Source: Pseudomonadota bacterium (GTDB lineage: Bacteria > Pseudomonadota > Gammaproteobacteria > Steroidobacterales > Steroidobacteraceae). From it: 7,355 bases of DNA. Where the stretch lies: assembly GCA_021838065.1 (NCBI GenBank), contig JAKCEJ010000142.1, forward strand, positions 1 through 7,355, read 5' to 3'. The notes beneath the pieces are model-generated. The model worked only from the letters and a program-made list of their open reading frames with translations. It ran no database searches and had not been told where the DNA came from. The position numbers were made by a program, and so were the translations under genes. Below are positions 1 through 6,269 of this stretch, piece by piece (position 1 is the stretch's first letter; every line of letters starts with the position of its first letter).

Positions 1-1
1 A

Positions 2-577
2 CGCGATCTGCTGCTCGGTGTCATCGGCATGGTGCTCGTGGCCATGGCGTTGATCGTGCTCGCGGCGCAAACCCTCAAAGGCGCTCCGAACGCGCAGCAG
101 CTTGACGCCGGCGCCATCCTCGGGGCGATCCGTGCCAAGCTCGGGCAGGACATGATGGCCCTCTTCGCCCTTGGCCTGTTGGAGGCTGGGCTTATCGCTG
201 CCATCGTCATCACCGCGAGCAGCGCCTGGGCAGTGGGCGAAGCCTTCGATATCGATCGCTCGTTGAATGCGGCGCCGCGGCAGGCGCTCGGGTTCTACCT
301 GCCAGCTGTCGTCGGCACCGCGGTGGCCGCCGTTCTCGTCATGATCCCGGGGCTCAATCTCGGTTTCTTAAACCTCAGCGTGCAGGTCATCGCGACCGTC
401 TTCATGCCGGCGGCGATGCTCTTCCTGCTGATGCTGCTCAATGACCGGGAACTGATGGGCGAGCACATCAACTCTTCGCGGCGCAATGCCGCCTCGATTG
501 CCATCATGATCGGGTTGATCGTCTGCAACGCCCTGTACGGTCTCGCTACGCTCTTTCCGCAGGTATTTGGAGGATGA
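2..577 (+). CDS. Nramp-family divalent metal transporter, C-terminal part
   Basis: The reading frame is open from the window edge (first full codon at position 2) to TGA at 575-577, giving the last 191 residues of a longer protein; ATG at 29 is internal, not the true start. Family members move Mn2+, Fe2+ and related divalent metals into the cytoplasm with protons across the inner membrane. About five hydrophobic segments are visible, matching the last helices (about TM7-TM11) of the usual 11. The best family signature is the stretch ending LLMLLNDRELMGEH, just after a hydrophobic helix, preceded by a GEAF...RSLN...ARGFYL-like segment (here QALGFYLPAVV) and an IPGLNLGFLNL loop, all typical of Nramp C-termini. 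The catalytic DPGN and MPH motifs of TM1 and TM6 would lie upstream and cannot be checked. Full-length members are usually a little over 400 residues, so somewhat less than half is seen. Family call is firm; metal specificity is not determined. Confidence 0.88.
   Translation, partial: RDLLLGVIGMVLVAMALIVLAAQTLKGAPNAQQLDAGAILGAIRAKLGQDMMALFALGLLEAGLIAAIVITASSAWAVGEAFDIDRSLNAAPRQALGFYLPAVVGTAVAAVLVMIPGLNLGFLNLSVQVIATVFMPAAMLFLLMLLNDRELMGEHINSSRRNAASIAIMIGLIVCNALYGLATLFPQVFGG
569..573 (+). promoter_or_regulatory. Shine-Dalgarno site inside the transporter stop region
   Basis: GGAGG overlaps the last codons of the transporter and lies 7 nt before the ATG at 581. Ribosomes finishing the transporter end directly on the next gene's start signal, which suggests coupled translation of the two proteins. 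Confidence 0.75.
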
Positions 578-580
578 CCC

Positions 581-778
581 ATGAAGGAGCTGAGTGATTT
601 TCATGCACAGGAGATTCGCCGGCTGATCGAACAGGAGCGCTGGGACGAGCCGCTTGCGCAGGTAAAGCGGACCCGTCTGAGTCCGGGCCAGCAGGTCGTG
701 TTTTGGGGATTGCGGGTCTACGTGTTGGTGATGACCGTTGTGGTGTTCTGGGCGTTCCTGCACGGCGCTGCCGGATGA
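581..778 (+). CDS. Small single-pass membrane protein downstream of the Nramp transporter
   Basis: A 65-residue protein starting at ATG 581, 3 nt after the transporter stop, with a strong GGAGG site 7 nt upstream. Residues 1-36 are charged and polar (Glu/Arg-rich, with an RRLIEQERWDEPLAQVKRTRL stretch likely helical). Residues about 38-61 form one hydrophobic segment (VVFWGLRVYVLVMTVVVFWAFL) before a short HGAAG tail. With an arginine inside the helix and basic residues before it, the N-terminus is probably cytoplasmic. I do not recognise a named family. Its placement and ribosome coupling suggest a role tied to the transporter, for instance an accessory or stabilising subunit or a regulator, but nothing in the sequence proves it. 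The coding call rests on the ribosome site, the coherent soluble-plus-membrane layout and the absence of a competing frame. Confidence 0.8.
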   Translation: MKELSDFHAQEIRRLIEQERWDEPLAQVKRTRLSPGQQVVFWGLRVYVLVMTVVVFWAFLHGAAG

Positions 779-794
779 CCCGCTGATCGTGGGC

Positions 795-836
795 GGCATG
801 CACGGCCTCTACGTGCGAGCAGCGGCCGCGCATGCC
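795..836. repeat. Imperfect inverted repeat after the small membrane gene
   Basis: Arms 795-807 and 824-836 pair over 13 positions with one A-C mismatch (GGCATGCACGGCC against GGCCGCGCATGCC), enclosing a 16-nt loop. It begins 17 nt after the small membrane gene. No T-run follows on either strand, so it is not a canonical intrinsic terminator. It may still stall or protect the transporter mRNA 3' end, or mark the edge of the decayed IS66 region that follows. Confidence 0.45.
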
Positions 837-848
837 AGTCTTGCCCGA

Positions 849-1454
849 TCAGAGGCGGGCGAGGCGCCCGGCAATGCGATACAGCGGCAGTCCATCGGCG
901 AATTTGCTCACGATGAGGTACGCGAGCAGGCTCGCCGAGGCCATGCTTTTGGGGATCGGTGGCAGCACTGGCAGCTGCGCTCGCACCACCGCCCCGTGGC
1001 AGTGGCTTCAGGAATACTTCAGCCGCTGCGTCTCGTGCACCTCGAGTCTCGCCGGGATGTAGTGCCGCTGCTCGGTGGACTCGTGCCGGAAGGAACTCAT
1101 CCGCTCCCCGCAGCAGGGGCCGGGCATCTCACCTTCCGGCACGTCGATCTGCACGATGAGGCGCGGCAGGCTCTTCAGCGCCCGCACCGCGCGCCGGCGC
1201 TCGGCAGGATCCGCGGTCGAGGCGGATTTCTTCGCCTCGGCAGCGGGCTCGGCCGGCGGCACCTCGATCACGAGGCTGCCGTCGGCGCAGTGCCCGAACT
1301 GATCGACGTCGAGCGCCTTGCTCTTCGGCCCAAACCGCCACTTCAGAAGGCGGTGCAAGTTCGCCTTCAAGGACTCGATCAGTTGCTGCTGCTCGCACAG
1401 CATGAGGTGCAGCGTTGGCACATCGGTCGGGAGCCGCGCAAGTAGTTGATCTAG
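849..1454 (-). pseudogene. IS66-family transposase (TnpC), N-terminal remnant with in-frame stop
   Basis: Read on the - strand, the frame is open after a TAA at 1455-1457. It gives a coiled N-terminal region (EQQQLIESLKANLHRLLKWRFGPKS, matching the IS66 leucine-rich helix and F-G-x-K-S motif), an acidic/alanine linker, and the start of a zinc-binding region (PGPCCGERMSS...YIPARLEVHETQRLKYS). A TGA at 1008-1010 then stands where the family has the first Cys of the C-x-x-C pair after K-Y-A/S. Continuing past it, the frame reads SHCHGAVVRAQ...IPKSMASASLLAYLIVSKFADGLPLYR, clear IS66 homology, until a second TGA at 849-851. The DDE catalytic core, tnpA, tnpB and terminal repeats are all missing, so only about 200 of roughly 500 residues remain. 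The original start is also lost or unclear; a GTG at 1421 is the only reasonable initiation codon. This is a dead insertion-sequence fragment. Confidence 0.85.
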
Positions 1455-1501
1455 TTACGCTGCGCTGATGCTTGATCATGCCGGGCAGCGCGGGGGTGGG
1501 C

Positions 1502-1543
1502 CTCTTAATCTCTTGGTCGTAGTTCGATCCCTACATGGCCCAC
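1502..1543 (+). other. 3' half of tRNA-Lys(CTT), probable attachment-site scar
   Basis: The stretch reads like the 3' half of a lysine tRNA. It has anticodon loop CTCTTAA at 1502-1508 (anticodon CTT at 1504-1506), 3' anticodon stem TCTCT, variable loop TGGTC, T-arm GTAG/TTCGATC/CCTAC, acceptor strand ATGGCCC at 1535-1541 and discriminator A at 1542. One G of the T-stem (position 53) is missing, and the 3' end reads CAG rather than CCA. The 5' side (about 1497-1501, TGGGC) does not pair with the 3' anticodon stem, and no D-arm or 5' acceptor strand is present, so it is not a functional tRNA. Fragments starting at the anticodon loop are what integrases leave at the distal end of tRNA-inserted elements; by that logic the lost element and the intact tRNA lay to the left. 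Confidence 0.72.
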
Positions 1544-1560
1544 AGGTTCGATCAGAGCAC

Positions 1561-1599
1561 GCGCGTCGGGAGCGCGCTTGAGTGCTCACGTCGTGAGCA
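1561..1599. repeat. Two short inverted repeats around the histidine kinase 3' end
   Basis: TGCTCACG-T-CGTGAGCA at 1583-1599 is a 17-nt near-perfect palindrome overlapping the kinase stop codon. Just beyond it on the kinase strand, GCGCG (1561-1565) pairs with CGCGC (1573-1577) around a 7-nt loop. Neither is followed by a T-run on the kinase strand, so at best this is a weak or factor-assisted terminator. Confidence 0.35.
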
Positions 1600-3499
1600 A
1601 TTCACACACGAGACTGAGGAAGTCCTCGGCACGAACCGGCTTGCTGAGGACCCGCAGATGCGGATCCTGCGCAAGCTCCTTGACTGCCGAGGACGTATCC
1701 CCTGTGATCAGGATCGCCTTCAACGAAGCATCATGAGCCGCGCGCAGTCGGGCGATCACTTGCGTGCCGGTCACATCGGCTCCCAGGTGAAAGTCGGTGA
1801 CGAGCAGGTCGAGGCGGGCGCACTCGCGGGCCTTCTGCAGGGCTTCGTCGGAGGTGGCGGCCGTCATCACGGCGTAGCCCTCGGTCTTCAGCAGCAGCCG
1901 TGTGGCGTTGCGCACGTCGGGGTCATCTTCCACAAGCAGGATCTGCATTCCGCCGGCGGCGTGCCCTTCGCGCACAACGGGCGTGGCAGCGTCACCGGGC
2001 GCAGTCGCGACGCTGCATTCAGTCCCCTGAGGAAGGCGTAGCGCAAACGTTGAGCCCTGGCCGACCTCCGAGCGGATCTCGAGGTTGATCTGCAGCAGCT
2101 TGACGAGCCGACGCACGATGCTCATGCCGAGTCCGTAGCCCTCGCGCGTGCTGTTGCTCGGCACCCCCACCTGATAGAACTCCTCGCCGAGGAGCGGAAT
2201 CTGCTCGGCGGGGATCCCGACTCCTGAATCGATCACCTCGATATGGACCCACGGAGGTGCCGCGGCAGCGCGCAGACGCACTCCTCCGGCGCGGGTGTAC
2301 TTGATTGCGTTTGACGTCAGGTTTCTCAGAAGCTGCTCGACGAGTGCGGGATCACTGTGCGCGACGATTTCCTCCGTCTCGACGTGAATCTGCAGTCCTT
2401 TGCTTGCCGCCACGTCGTGAAACTCCTTCGCCATGGTGATGAGCAGCGTCGCGACCGCGAAGTCGCGCGGCTCCGGCTTGATCACGCCGGACTCCAATTT
2501 GCTGATGTCGAGCAATGCGTTGATCAGGCGGCCGATGGTGCCTACTGCTTCGGCTTGCTGCGTCAGGGCTTCAGCGAGATCCGGGTCGGTTGCTCTGCGG
2601 CGCATTGCGCCGTTCAGCAGGGATACCGCCTGCAGAGGCTGGCGCAGATCGTGACTCGCCGTGGCGAGAAAGCGCCCCTTGGCCCGCTCTGCGCGCAGAG
2701 CTTCCTCCCTGGCCGCGCGCTCAAGCTCGCCGGCGCGGGCGAGTTCGCGGTTGCGCTCCTCCAATTGACGGTTAGCGCGGGCGGAGTCCTCGGCGCGGTG
2801 CATGATCTCCCGCTGCAGTTGGCGGCGGCGGCGGAAGTTGGCGATGGCGATTGTCACACCCATCATCATGAGAACGGCGGCGAGCAGCGTGCTGGCAAGA
2901 GCAAACTCCTGAACGGTCCGATCGGCTGCGGTCACCTTGTCGAGCCGCAGCGCCAGCAGTTCGTTCTCGCGGCTGATCATCACATCGATCTGCGCCTCGA
3001 CTGACTGCATCGCATTCAATCCGGCGTTCGTGAGCACGATGCGCTTGGCAGCCTGGAGTCCGGTGCTGCGATAGATCGTCAGCGTTTGGCGTAGCTCGCT
3101 CATCTTATCGTTGACCGTGCGCGTCAACGAGGGCAGGGCGGCACGCTGCTCAGGGTCGTGGTCCGTGAGGCGTGCGAAGCGCGCGAGGAGCCGCGGTACC
3201 TTGCCGACTGCGGAGTCGTACGGCCTGAGGTAAGCCTCCTGCCCGGTGAGCAGGAATCCGCGCTGGCCGCGCTCTGCGTCCTGAAGCGCGCCTCGCAGAG
3301 AGTAGAGCGTGAGGATGACCTCGAAGCTGTGCGCCACGAGTTGCTGGCGGTCCACGGCGCGGGGCGAGCGACTGAGCGCCTCATATCCCTGCATCGCAAT
3401 CAGAATCAGAAACGGCACCACAATGAGCGCCATCGCCAGCCACAGGTCGGTGCGCAGGTTTGAAGGGCGCGCTGTCACTTGCGCGGTGGTCGAGCTCAT
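1586..3499 (-). CDS. Hybrid sensor histidine kinase with CHASE3 sensor and C-terminal receiver
   Basis: A 637-residue inner-membrane kinase. TM1 is about residues 18-38. A periplasmic CHASE3-type helical sensor follows (about 55-190, signature ERGQRGFLLTG at 76-86), then TM2 at about 199-220. A charged coiled coil (about 225-272) leads into HisKA with the phospho-acceptor H283 in ATASHDLRQPLQ. The ATPase domain shows the N-box (N393, N397), G1 box DSGVG (424-428) and G2 box GYGLGMS (454-460). A C-terminal receiver (about 518-635) has acidic residues E524/D525/D526, phospho-acceptor D569, T599 and K620. All catalytic residues are present, so it should autophosphorylate and pass phosphate to its own receiver. 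No Hpt or DNA-binding regulator lies in the window, so its output is unknown. The ATG at 3499 precedes a good signal-anchor but has no strong ribosome site. The HDLRQPL subtype is often paired with LuxR-type regulators, which is family knowledge, not seen here. Confidence 0.95.
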   Translation of the reverse strand: MSSTTAQVTARPSNLRTDLWLAMALIVVPFLILIAMQGYEALSRSPRAVDRQQLVAHSFEVILTLYSLRGALQDAERGQRGFLLTGQEAYLRPYDSAVGKVPRLLARFARLTDHDPEQRAALPSLTRTVNDKMSELRQTLTIYRSTGLQAAKRIVLTNAGLNAMQSVEAQIDVMISRENELLALRLDKVTAADRTVQEFALASTLLAAVLMMMGVTIAIANFRRRRQLQREIMHRAEDSARANRQLEERNRELARAGELERAAREEALRAERAKGRFLATASHDLRQPLQAVSLLNGAMRRRATDPDLAEALTQQAEAVGTIGRLINALLDISKLESGVIKPEPRDFAVATLLITMAKEFHDVAASKGLQIHVETEEIVAHSDPALVEQLLRNLTSNAIKYTRAGGVRLRAAAAPPWVHIEVIDSGVGIPAEQIPLLGEEFYQVGVPSNSTREGYGLGMSIVRRLVKLLQINLEIRSEVGQGSTFALRLPQGTECSVATAPGDAATPVVREGHAAGGMQILLVEDDPDVRNATRLLLKTEGYAVMTAATSDEALQKARECARLDLLVTDFHLGADVTGTQVIARLRAAHDASLKAILITGDTSSAVKELAQDPHLRVLSKPVRAEDFLSLVCELLTT

Positions 3500-3889
3500 C
3501 TGGCCGGGTCCGTCATTGATCTGGCTGTGAGATCATCCAGCGAACATGCCGTGGGTACGCAAACCGAGATGTAGAACGCGGAGGTAATCGTAACCTGCCG
3601 CGGGCGCTGACGGCGAGAGCGGCATGACAGACGTCGATATGTGGCGACAGGATCGCCTCAGGAGAATGGCAAATGCTCGCATCCGGCGTGCAATACGGCA
3701 GCTGCGGAGAGTACGTATTGTCGAGAGGCAATACTTCTAGTCCCGGATCCGGGCCGCGATTTTGCCGAGCGCCATGCCGGAAAGACAGTGCCGCCAGCGG
3801 CGATTCCTGCTGTTCTCATCGACGCGTTCGCAAACGAGCGCAGCAGGCGAGCGTCCGTCCGGAGTGCGCATCTCCTCGGGATGACCCAG
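3500..3889. other. Gene-poor region upstream of the histidine kinase
   Basis: No reading frame here resembles a known protein on either strand. It must contain the kinase promoter (- strand); a TTGCGT hexamer on that strand near 3557-3562 is a weak -35 candidate with no convincing -10. A partial dyad AGGTAATCGTAACCT lies at 3582-3596. AGGAG at 3660-3664 lies 8 nt before an ATG at 3673, but the 116-residue frame from there (to 4023) has unconvincing composition. A second ATG at 3666 opens a 24-codon Arg-rich frame to 3740 but is too close to the AGGAG. Three CAATAC/GTATTG elements occur at 3691-3734. Part of this stretch may be the eroded 5' region of the SDR gene that follows. Confidence 0.6.
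3712..3722 (+). promoter_or_regulatory. TACGTATTGTC box upstream of the SDR pseudogene
   Basis: This 11-mer is identical to the one at 6916-6926 in front of the host-attachment gene. Its GTATTG half is flanked by inverted copies, CAATAC at 3691-3696 and CAATAC at 3729-3734, the latter forming a 6-bp dyad with an 8-nt spacer. It may be an operator left over from the promoter of the adjacent decayed gene; the binding protein is unknown. Confidence 0.35.
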
Positions 3890-4839
3890 ATGTTCAATTC
3901 TTGCGTAACCATCGGTGCCGAGGGCTGCTTCGCTCGGAACCGCCGGGGCGCGAGGACGGTTGCGAGCGCGGGTGCCGAGGTGCAGCGCGGTGCGCTCGAG
4001 GACCTGGATGGTCTGCGCCGTGAGGCCGCCGCAGTGGATGGGGTCATCCATACCGCGCTCAGTGATGAATTTTGGAGATTCGGCGAGAACTGCGCGCTGC
4101 ATGTGTTCGCGATCCATGCGCTCGGGGAGGTGCTCGCCGGTTCGGATCGCCCGCGATCGTCACCTCCGGCCTCGCCCTCGTCGCGTCCGGTTCCGTGACG
4201 ACCGAGGAGGACGCCGCGCTACCGGCTTCATGGGCGTATCCGCGTGTTTCGGAGGCGACGGCGCTCGAGCGGGTGGAGCGGCGGGTGCGAGTGAGCGTGG
4301 CCCCACTGCCGCCAACGGTGCACGGACAGGGGGAGTATGCATTCGTGCCGCATTTGATCACGCTTGCGCGCGCGAAGGGCGTATCGGCATGCGTGGGCGA
4401 AGAAGACAACCGGTGGCCGGCGGTGCATCGCAGTGATGCGGCGCGTCTTTACCGATTGACCCTCGAGCGCGGCACGGCCGCAGGGCGGTACCGCGCCGTC
4501 GCAGAAAAGGGCGTGCAATATCGCGAAATCGCCGCATTGATCGGCCGCCGACTCGGCGTGCCGCTCGCCCGGCAGACGAGCGAGGAAGCCGCCCGTCATT
4601 TTGGCTGGTTCGCCGAATTCGCGAGTCTGGATGCGCCCGCTTCGAGCGCGCGCACCGGCGAGCTGTGCGGCTGGACGCCGAGTCAGCCCGGGTTGCTCGC
4701 CGATCTCCATGGAGACCACTATTTTCCGGCACGCCGACCAGCAAGCCAAGCGGGTTGCTTCGCAAACCCTGGCAGGACCGCGTACATCTGCGTATTTCAC
4801 GCTGCCGCCACACAGTGCATCGTTGCATCGTCACACTGA
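3890..4839 (+). pseudogene. SDR-family NAD(P)-dependent epimerase/dehydrogenase, frameshifted remnant
   Basis: Two frames together give a recognisable extended/atypical SDR. The first (ATG 3890 to about 4153) reads GARTVASAGAEVQRGALEDL...VDGVIHTALSDEF...ALGEVLAGSDRP, the region after the first Rossmann strand-helix unit. The second frame (about 4156 onward) continues as IVTSGLALVASG, then the substrate-loop motif VAPLPPTVHGQGEYAFVPHLI, DNRWPAVHRSDAARLYRLTLE, and GWTPSQPGLLADL...HYF, the usual family ending. The join needs one extra base at 4151-4155, so a 1-nt deletion split the gene. The N-terminal glycine-rich NAD(P) motif (TGxxGxxG) is missing in all frames; only VTIGAEG, a broken trace, remains. 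After the normal C-terminus (about 4725) the frame runs on some 38 residues to 4839, suggesting the original stop is lost too. A sequencing error could explain the shift but not the missing N-terminus. Substrate cannot be inferred. Confidence 0.8.
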
Positions 4840-5177
4840 GATAAGGCGGCGCGCTGGAGCTTGTCTCGTCGGATCAAACGGAACACTCCATCGAGTACGC
4901 GGATTGAATGCGGGCACCGCCCTCTTGACAGGGCCGCCGCTGCGACTCGTGAACGGAAGGCAGGGTCTCTCATCAGGACGATTTGAGGGGCTCTATCGCC
5001 GAGATATCGCGGGGATGAAGGACCGCACACGGACCGGTGTCAGGAGGGGCCGCGGCGCGAGGAGCTATTCATACCGCCGCGGCCCTGCAGCCGCCCATGC
5101 CCCAAGATCCGCCCCATCGGCGCAACGGCGGGGGAGGGTGCCCTCGAGAGGGGGCCGGAGCTTTGTGGGTCGCAGCC
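4840..5177. other. Gene-free stretch between SDR remnant and hpf
   Basis: No frame on either strand resembles a protein. It holds a small hairpin GCCCT...AGGGC at 4919-4934, within which TTGACA (4925-4930) has no matching -10, and the strong GC hairpin listed separately at 5047-5085. It is probably the 3' untranslated region of hpf plus decayed DNA. Confidence 0.5.
5047..5085. repeat. Perfect 11-bp GC inverted repeat downstream of hpf
   Basis: GGGCCGCGGCG at 5047-5057 pairs exactly with CGCCGCGGCCC at 5075-5085 around a 17-nt AT-richer loop. It lies about 93 nt past the hpf stop in the direction of transcription. No T-run follows on the hpf strand, so termination would be non-canonical; an mRNA-stabilising 3' hairpin is equally possible. 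Confidence 0.45.
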
Positions 5178-5654
5178 TCAGCGGCGCCGCGCGGGCGCGG
5201 CGGAAGGTGTGGCTGCAGAATCGCTCTGAGCAGACACAGGCGCGGCTTGCCGCGCGGGCCGACCGCGAGAGAGCACGGTCTTGCGCGGTTTCGGCGCAGG
5301 TTGCGCTACTCCGCCGCGGCGCTTGATCTCACCGCGCCGTTTGCGCTCATAGTTTTCGAGCTGACGGCGTGCGGCATTGAAGGCATCGCGCAATGCGACG
5401 TACACATCTTCATGTGCGTGATCAACCGGATGGCTGTGACGGACGACGATTTGTTCATCCGGCACGGAAACATCGATGCGGATGTCGTGCAGAGCGCCCT
5501 GTTGCTTGTGCTGAGCCGGGCGCTCGACCCGAACGCGGCAGCGCAGGATGTTGGGGCTGAACCGCTCGAGCCGCGCCGCAAGCTCACGGATCCGCGCGCG
5601 CAGCGCCGGTGAGGGCGGCATCTGCTGAAAGCTCACCTGGACTGGAACTGCCAT
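5178..5654 (-). CDS. hpf: Ribosome hibernation factor, HPF/RaiA (YfiA) family
   Basis: A 158-residue protein. Members bind the 30S decoding region when growth slows, blocking tRNA/mRNA sites and, with partners, forming inactive ribosomes. The domain spans about residues 4-108, with the typical order: a first strand (VPVQVSFQQM), a helix with ARIRELAARLERF, strands CRVRVERP and HDIRIDVSVP, then the family hallmark HAHEDVYVALRDAFNAARRQLE (about 79-100) in the last helix. The start at 5654 is chosen because GGGGAA sits 3 nt upstream (5658-5663) and because the preceding in-frame ATG (5696) would add 14 residues unlike the family. Residues 109-158 form a basic Pro/Ala/Arg-rich, probably disordered tail that is not the long-HPF dimerisation domain. 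It lies third in a row of co-directed stress genes, 79 nt after the CBS gene. Confidence 0.9.
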   Translation of the reverse strand: MAVPVQVSFQQMPPSPALRARIRELAARLERFSPNILRCRVRVERPAQHKQQGALHDIRIDVSVPDEQIVVRHSHPVDHAHEDVYVALRDAFNAARRQLENYERKRRGEIKRRGGVAQPAPKPRKTVLSRGRPARQAAPVSAQSDSAATPSAAPARRR

Positions 5655-5733
5655 CGCTTCCCCGTCTGTCACAGAACGACGCGCGGCCCGCGCCACCGCT
5701 GGGGGCGCCGGCCGCGCGGTTCCCGTGGGTCGC

Positions 5734-6210
5734 TCAAGCCGCCAGCGAATGACGCGGCGGCTCGCAGATCGCAGCCAGCGTGCTGCCGATGTCGTTCTCG
5801 GTGACGTCTTTGCGTGGATGCGTGCGCTCCCGCACCGCCTCGCGCGCGAGGTCAGCCAGCGAGATCATCCCGAGCAGCGTGCCGTCCCGGTCGACCACGG
5901 GCAGGCGGCGGATGTGCGCATCACGCATCACGCGCTCCGCCTGCGCCAGCGAATCCGAAGGACGAACGGTCGTGACCGATTTCGACATCGCCTCGTTGAC
6001 GCGCATGTCGGTCAGCGGCTTGCCTTGAAACAGCGCGCTCATGCAGATGTCCCGGTCGGTGAGCACACCGACGACGCGCTGCGCGCCGTTGCCGGCGCAT
6101 ACGGGTATTGCGCCGCAATCGTGCTGCCACATCATCAGCGCGGCGTGTGCGAGAGACTCCCCCATCTGGCACGATTGAACCTGTCTGGACATGAGATTCT
6201 CGACGAGCAT
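5734..6210 (-). CDS. Tandem CBS-domain protein
   Basis: A 158-residue soluble protein made almost only of two CBS repeats: CBS1 at about residues 2-60 (MSRQVQSCQ..., GAIPVC, VVGVLTDRDIC) and CBS2 at about 72-130 (NEAMSKSVTTV, RRLPVVDRDG, LGMISLADLA). The conserved aspartates after each final strand (D52/D54 and D120), which commonly contact ribose of adenine nucleotides, are present, so it probably senses AMP/ATP or a similar adenosyl ligand. No enzymatic domain is attached; stand-alone CBS pairs usually act as energy-state sensors for other proteins, and the partner is unknown. The start is supported by AGGAG at 6219-6223, 8 nt upstream. It lies 59 nt after the usp gene and 79 nt before hpf, all on one strand, consistent with one transcript. 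The C-terminal 28 residues are polar and of no known role. Confidence 0.93.
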   Translation of the reverse strand: MLVENLMSRQVQSCQMGESLAHAALMMWQHDCGAIPVCAGNGAQRVVGVLTDRDICMSALFQGKPLTDMRVNEAMSKSVTTVRPSDSLAQAERVMRDAHIRRLPVVDRDGTLLGMISLADLAREAVRERTHPRKDVTENDIGSTLAAICEPPRHSLAA

Positions 6211-6269
6211 GTGCGGATCTCCTCTGTGCGATGCGCGGCGCCGGGCGTGCGGTTGACCGAAGGGGCGAG

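Noticed and set aside
1008..1010. In-frame UGA at a cysteine position read as possible selenocysteine
   Set aside because: The gene is truncated on both sides and lacks its catalytic core, so simple nonsense mutation is far more likely; no recoding structure was identified.
738..1445. Long + strand frame of 235 codons across the IS66 region
   Set aside because: It is the antisense shadow of the transposase fragment; the recognisable protein homology is on the - strand.
1497..1541. GTGGGCC and GGCCCAC flanking the tRNA remnant taken as an acceptor stem of a small intact tRNA
   Set aside because: The spacing is about half that of a tRNA, no D-arm exists, and the 5' GTGGGCC does not sit where the acceptor strand should; the pairing is probably coincidental.
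2357..3004. Long + strand frame of 215 codons inside the kinase gene
   Set aside because: Shadow of the histidine kinase in GC-rich DNA; the - strand frame carries all the kinase motifs.
3673..4023. 116-residue + strand frame with a well-placed AGGAG
   Set aside because: Composition is erratic and Cys/Arg-rich, with no family resemblance, and it overlaps the SDR remnant in another frame that shows real homology.
4228..4834. Long - strand frames of 158-190 codons opposite the SDR remnant
   Set aside because: No family resemblance, while the + strand shows clear SDR motifs in the same interval.
4925..4930. TTGACA as a promoter -35
   Set aside because: No acceptable -10 lies 15-19 nt downstream and no gene follows on that strand.
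5037..5612. + strand frame of 191 codons opposite hpf
   Set aside because: Antisense shadow; the - strand encodes a clear HPF/RaiA domain with a good ribosome site.
5655..5696. Longer hpf start at 5696, adding 14 residues
   Set aside because: The added residues do not match the family N-terminus and the GGGGAA site fits the start at 5654.
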